Origin: Planococcus sp. (in: firmicutes)
Lineage (GTDB): Bacteria; Bacillota; Bacilli; Bacillales_A; Planococcaceae
Reading direction: 5' to 3'
Assembly: GCA_030147455.1 (NCBI GenBank)
Contig: JASKZU010000089.1
Location: forward strand, 1-7,057
Length of the DNA: 7,057 nucleotides
The position numbers and the translations under genes were made by a program. Positions 6,937 to 7,057 of the stretch are shown here, one piece after another (the first letter of the stretch is position 1; each line of letters opens with the position of its first letter). Under the pieces are notes generated by a model that saw only the letters and a program-made list of their open reading frames with translations, was not told the DNA's origin and ran no database searches.

Positions 6937-7057
6937 ATGGATGACTCCGTGTTTCATCGGCTGTATGACCAATATCATCAGGATGTATTTCAATTCCTCA
7001 TCTATTTAGTAAAAGACAGGCATATAGCGGAAGACTTGATGCATGAAGTGTATGTCC
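6937..7057 (+). CDS. sigX: ECF RNA polymerase sigma factor, probably SigX (partial, 5' end)
   Basis: Only the first 40 codons plus one base are in the window. The N-terminus reads as sigma-70 region 2 of an ECF factor: FHRLYDQYHQDVFQFL, then LVKDRHIAEDLMHEVYV, the usual region 2.1/2.2 pattern that contacts core polymerase. The YHQD.FQFL stretch recalls B. subtilis SigX, which lies directly after resE in that genome and controls cell-envelope charge and modification genes. The ATG at 6937 follows GGGGGGAG with a short 4-nt spacing; no better start is seen. It is preceded by an ECF-type promoter, in keeping with autoregulation. An anti-sigma factor (rsiX) would be expected beyond the window. 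ECF membership is near certain; the SigX assignment rests on order and similarity. Confidence 0.85.
   Translation, partial: MDDSVFHRLYDQYHQDVFQFLIYLVKDRHIAEDLMHEVYV

Noticed and set aside
1..7057. Novel defence, mobile or CRISPR system
   Set aside because: Every gene belongs to a conserved Bacillales locus. I saw no transposase, integrase, direct-repeat array, attachment-site duplication or region of clearly different base composition.

Overview
The window looks like chromosome from a Gram-positive member of the Bacillales, most likely Planococcaceae (Planococcus or a close relative). This rests on gene order, strong Shine-Dalgarno sequences, and proteins that closely resemble Bacillus subtilis RluB, ResA-E and SigX as I remember them. 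The genus is an inference; no rRNA or other taxonomic marker is present. All genes lie on the + strand.

Layout: rluB (23S rRNA pseudouridine synthase, 86-817); an 87-bp gap with an extended -10 promoter and a probable ResD operator; resA (905-1456), resB (1470-3122) and resC (3119-4303), the System II cytochrome c maturation genes; a strong intrinsic terminator (4305-4349); resD (4403-5119) and resE (5112-6890), a two-component system; then a 46-bp gap with a probable ECF-type promoter and the first 40 codons of an ECF sigma factor, probably sigX (6937 to the window edge).

How the genes work together: ResA reduces the haem-binding cysteines of apocytochrome c on the outer face of the membrane. 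ResB and ResC carry haem across and ligate it. ResE senses a respiratory or redox state and phosphorylates ResD, which in B. subtilis activates resA and other respiratory genes. A site very like the remembered ResD consensus, followed one helical turn later by a weaker copy, lies upstream of the resA -10, so the same feedback is plausible here. The terminator between resC and resD should let the regulators be expressed at a different level from the maturation genes.

This is a conserved, mostly well-known locus, and I see no previously undescribed system, mobile element, CRISPR array, tRNA or rRNA. The points most worth a second look are in the control DNA: the 11-bp-spaced repeats before resA, the terminator splitting the operon, and an ECF promoter whose -35 overlaps the resE stop codon. 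The distribution of cysteines across the Res proteins is also worth noting. No gene-free stretch exceeds 300 bp.
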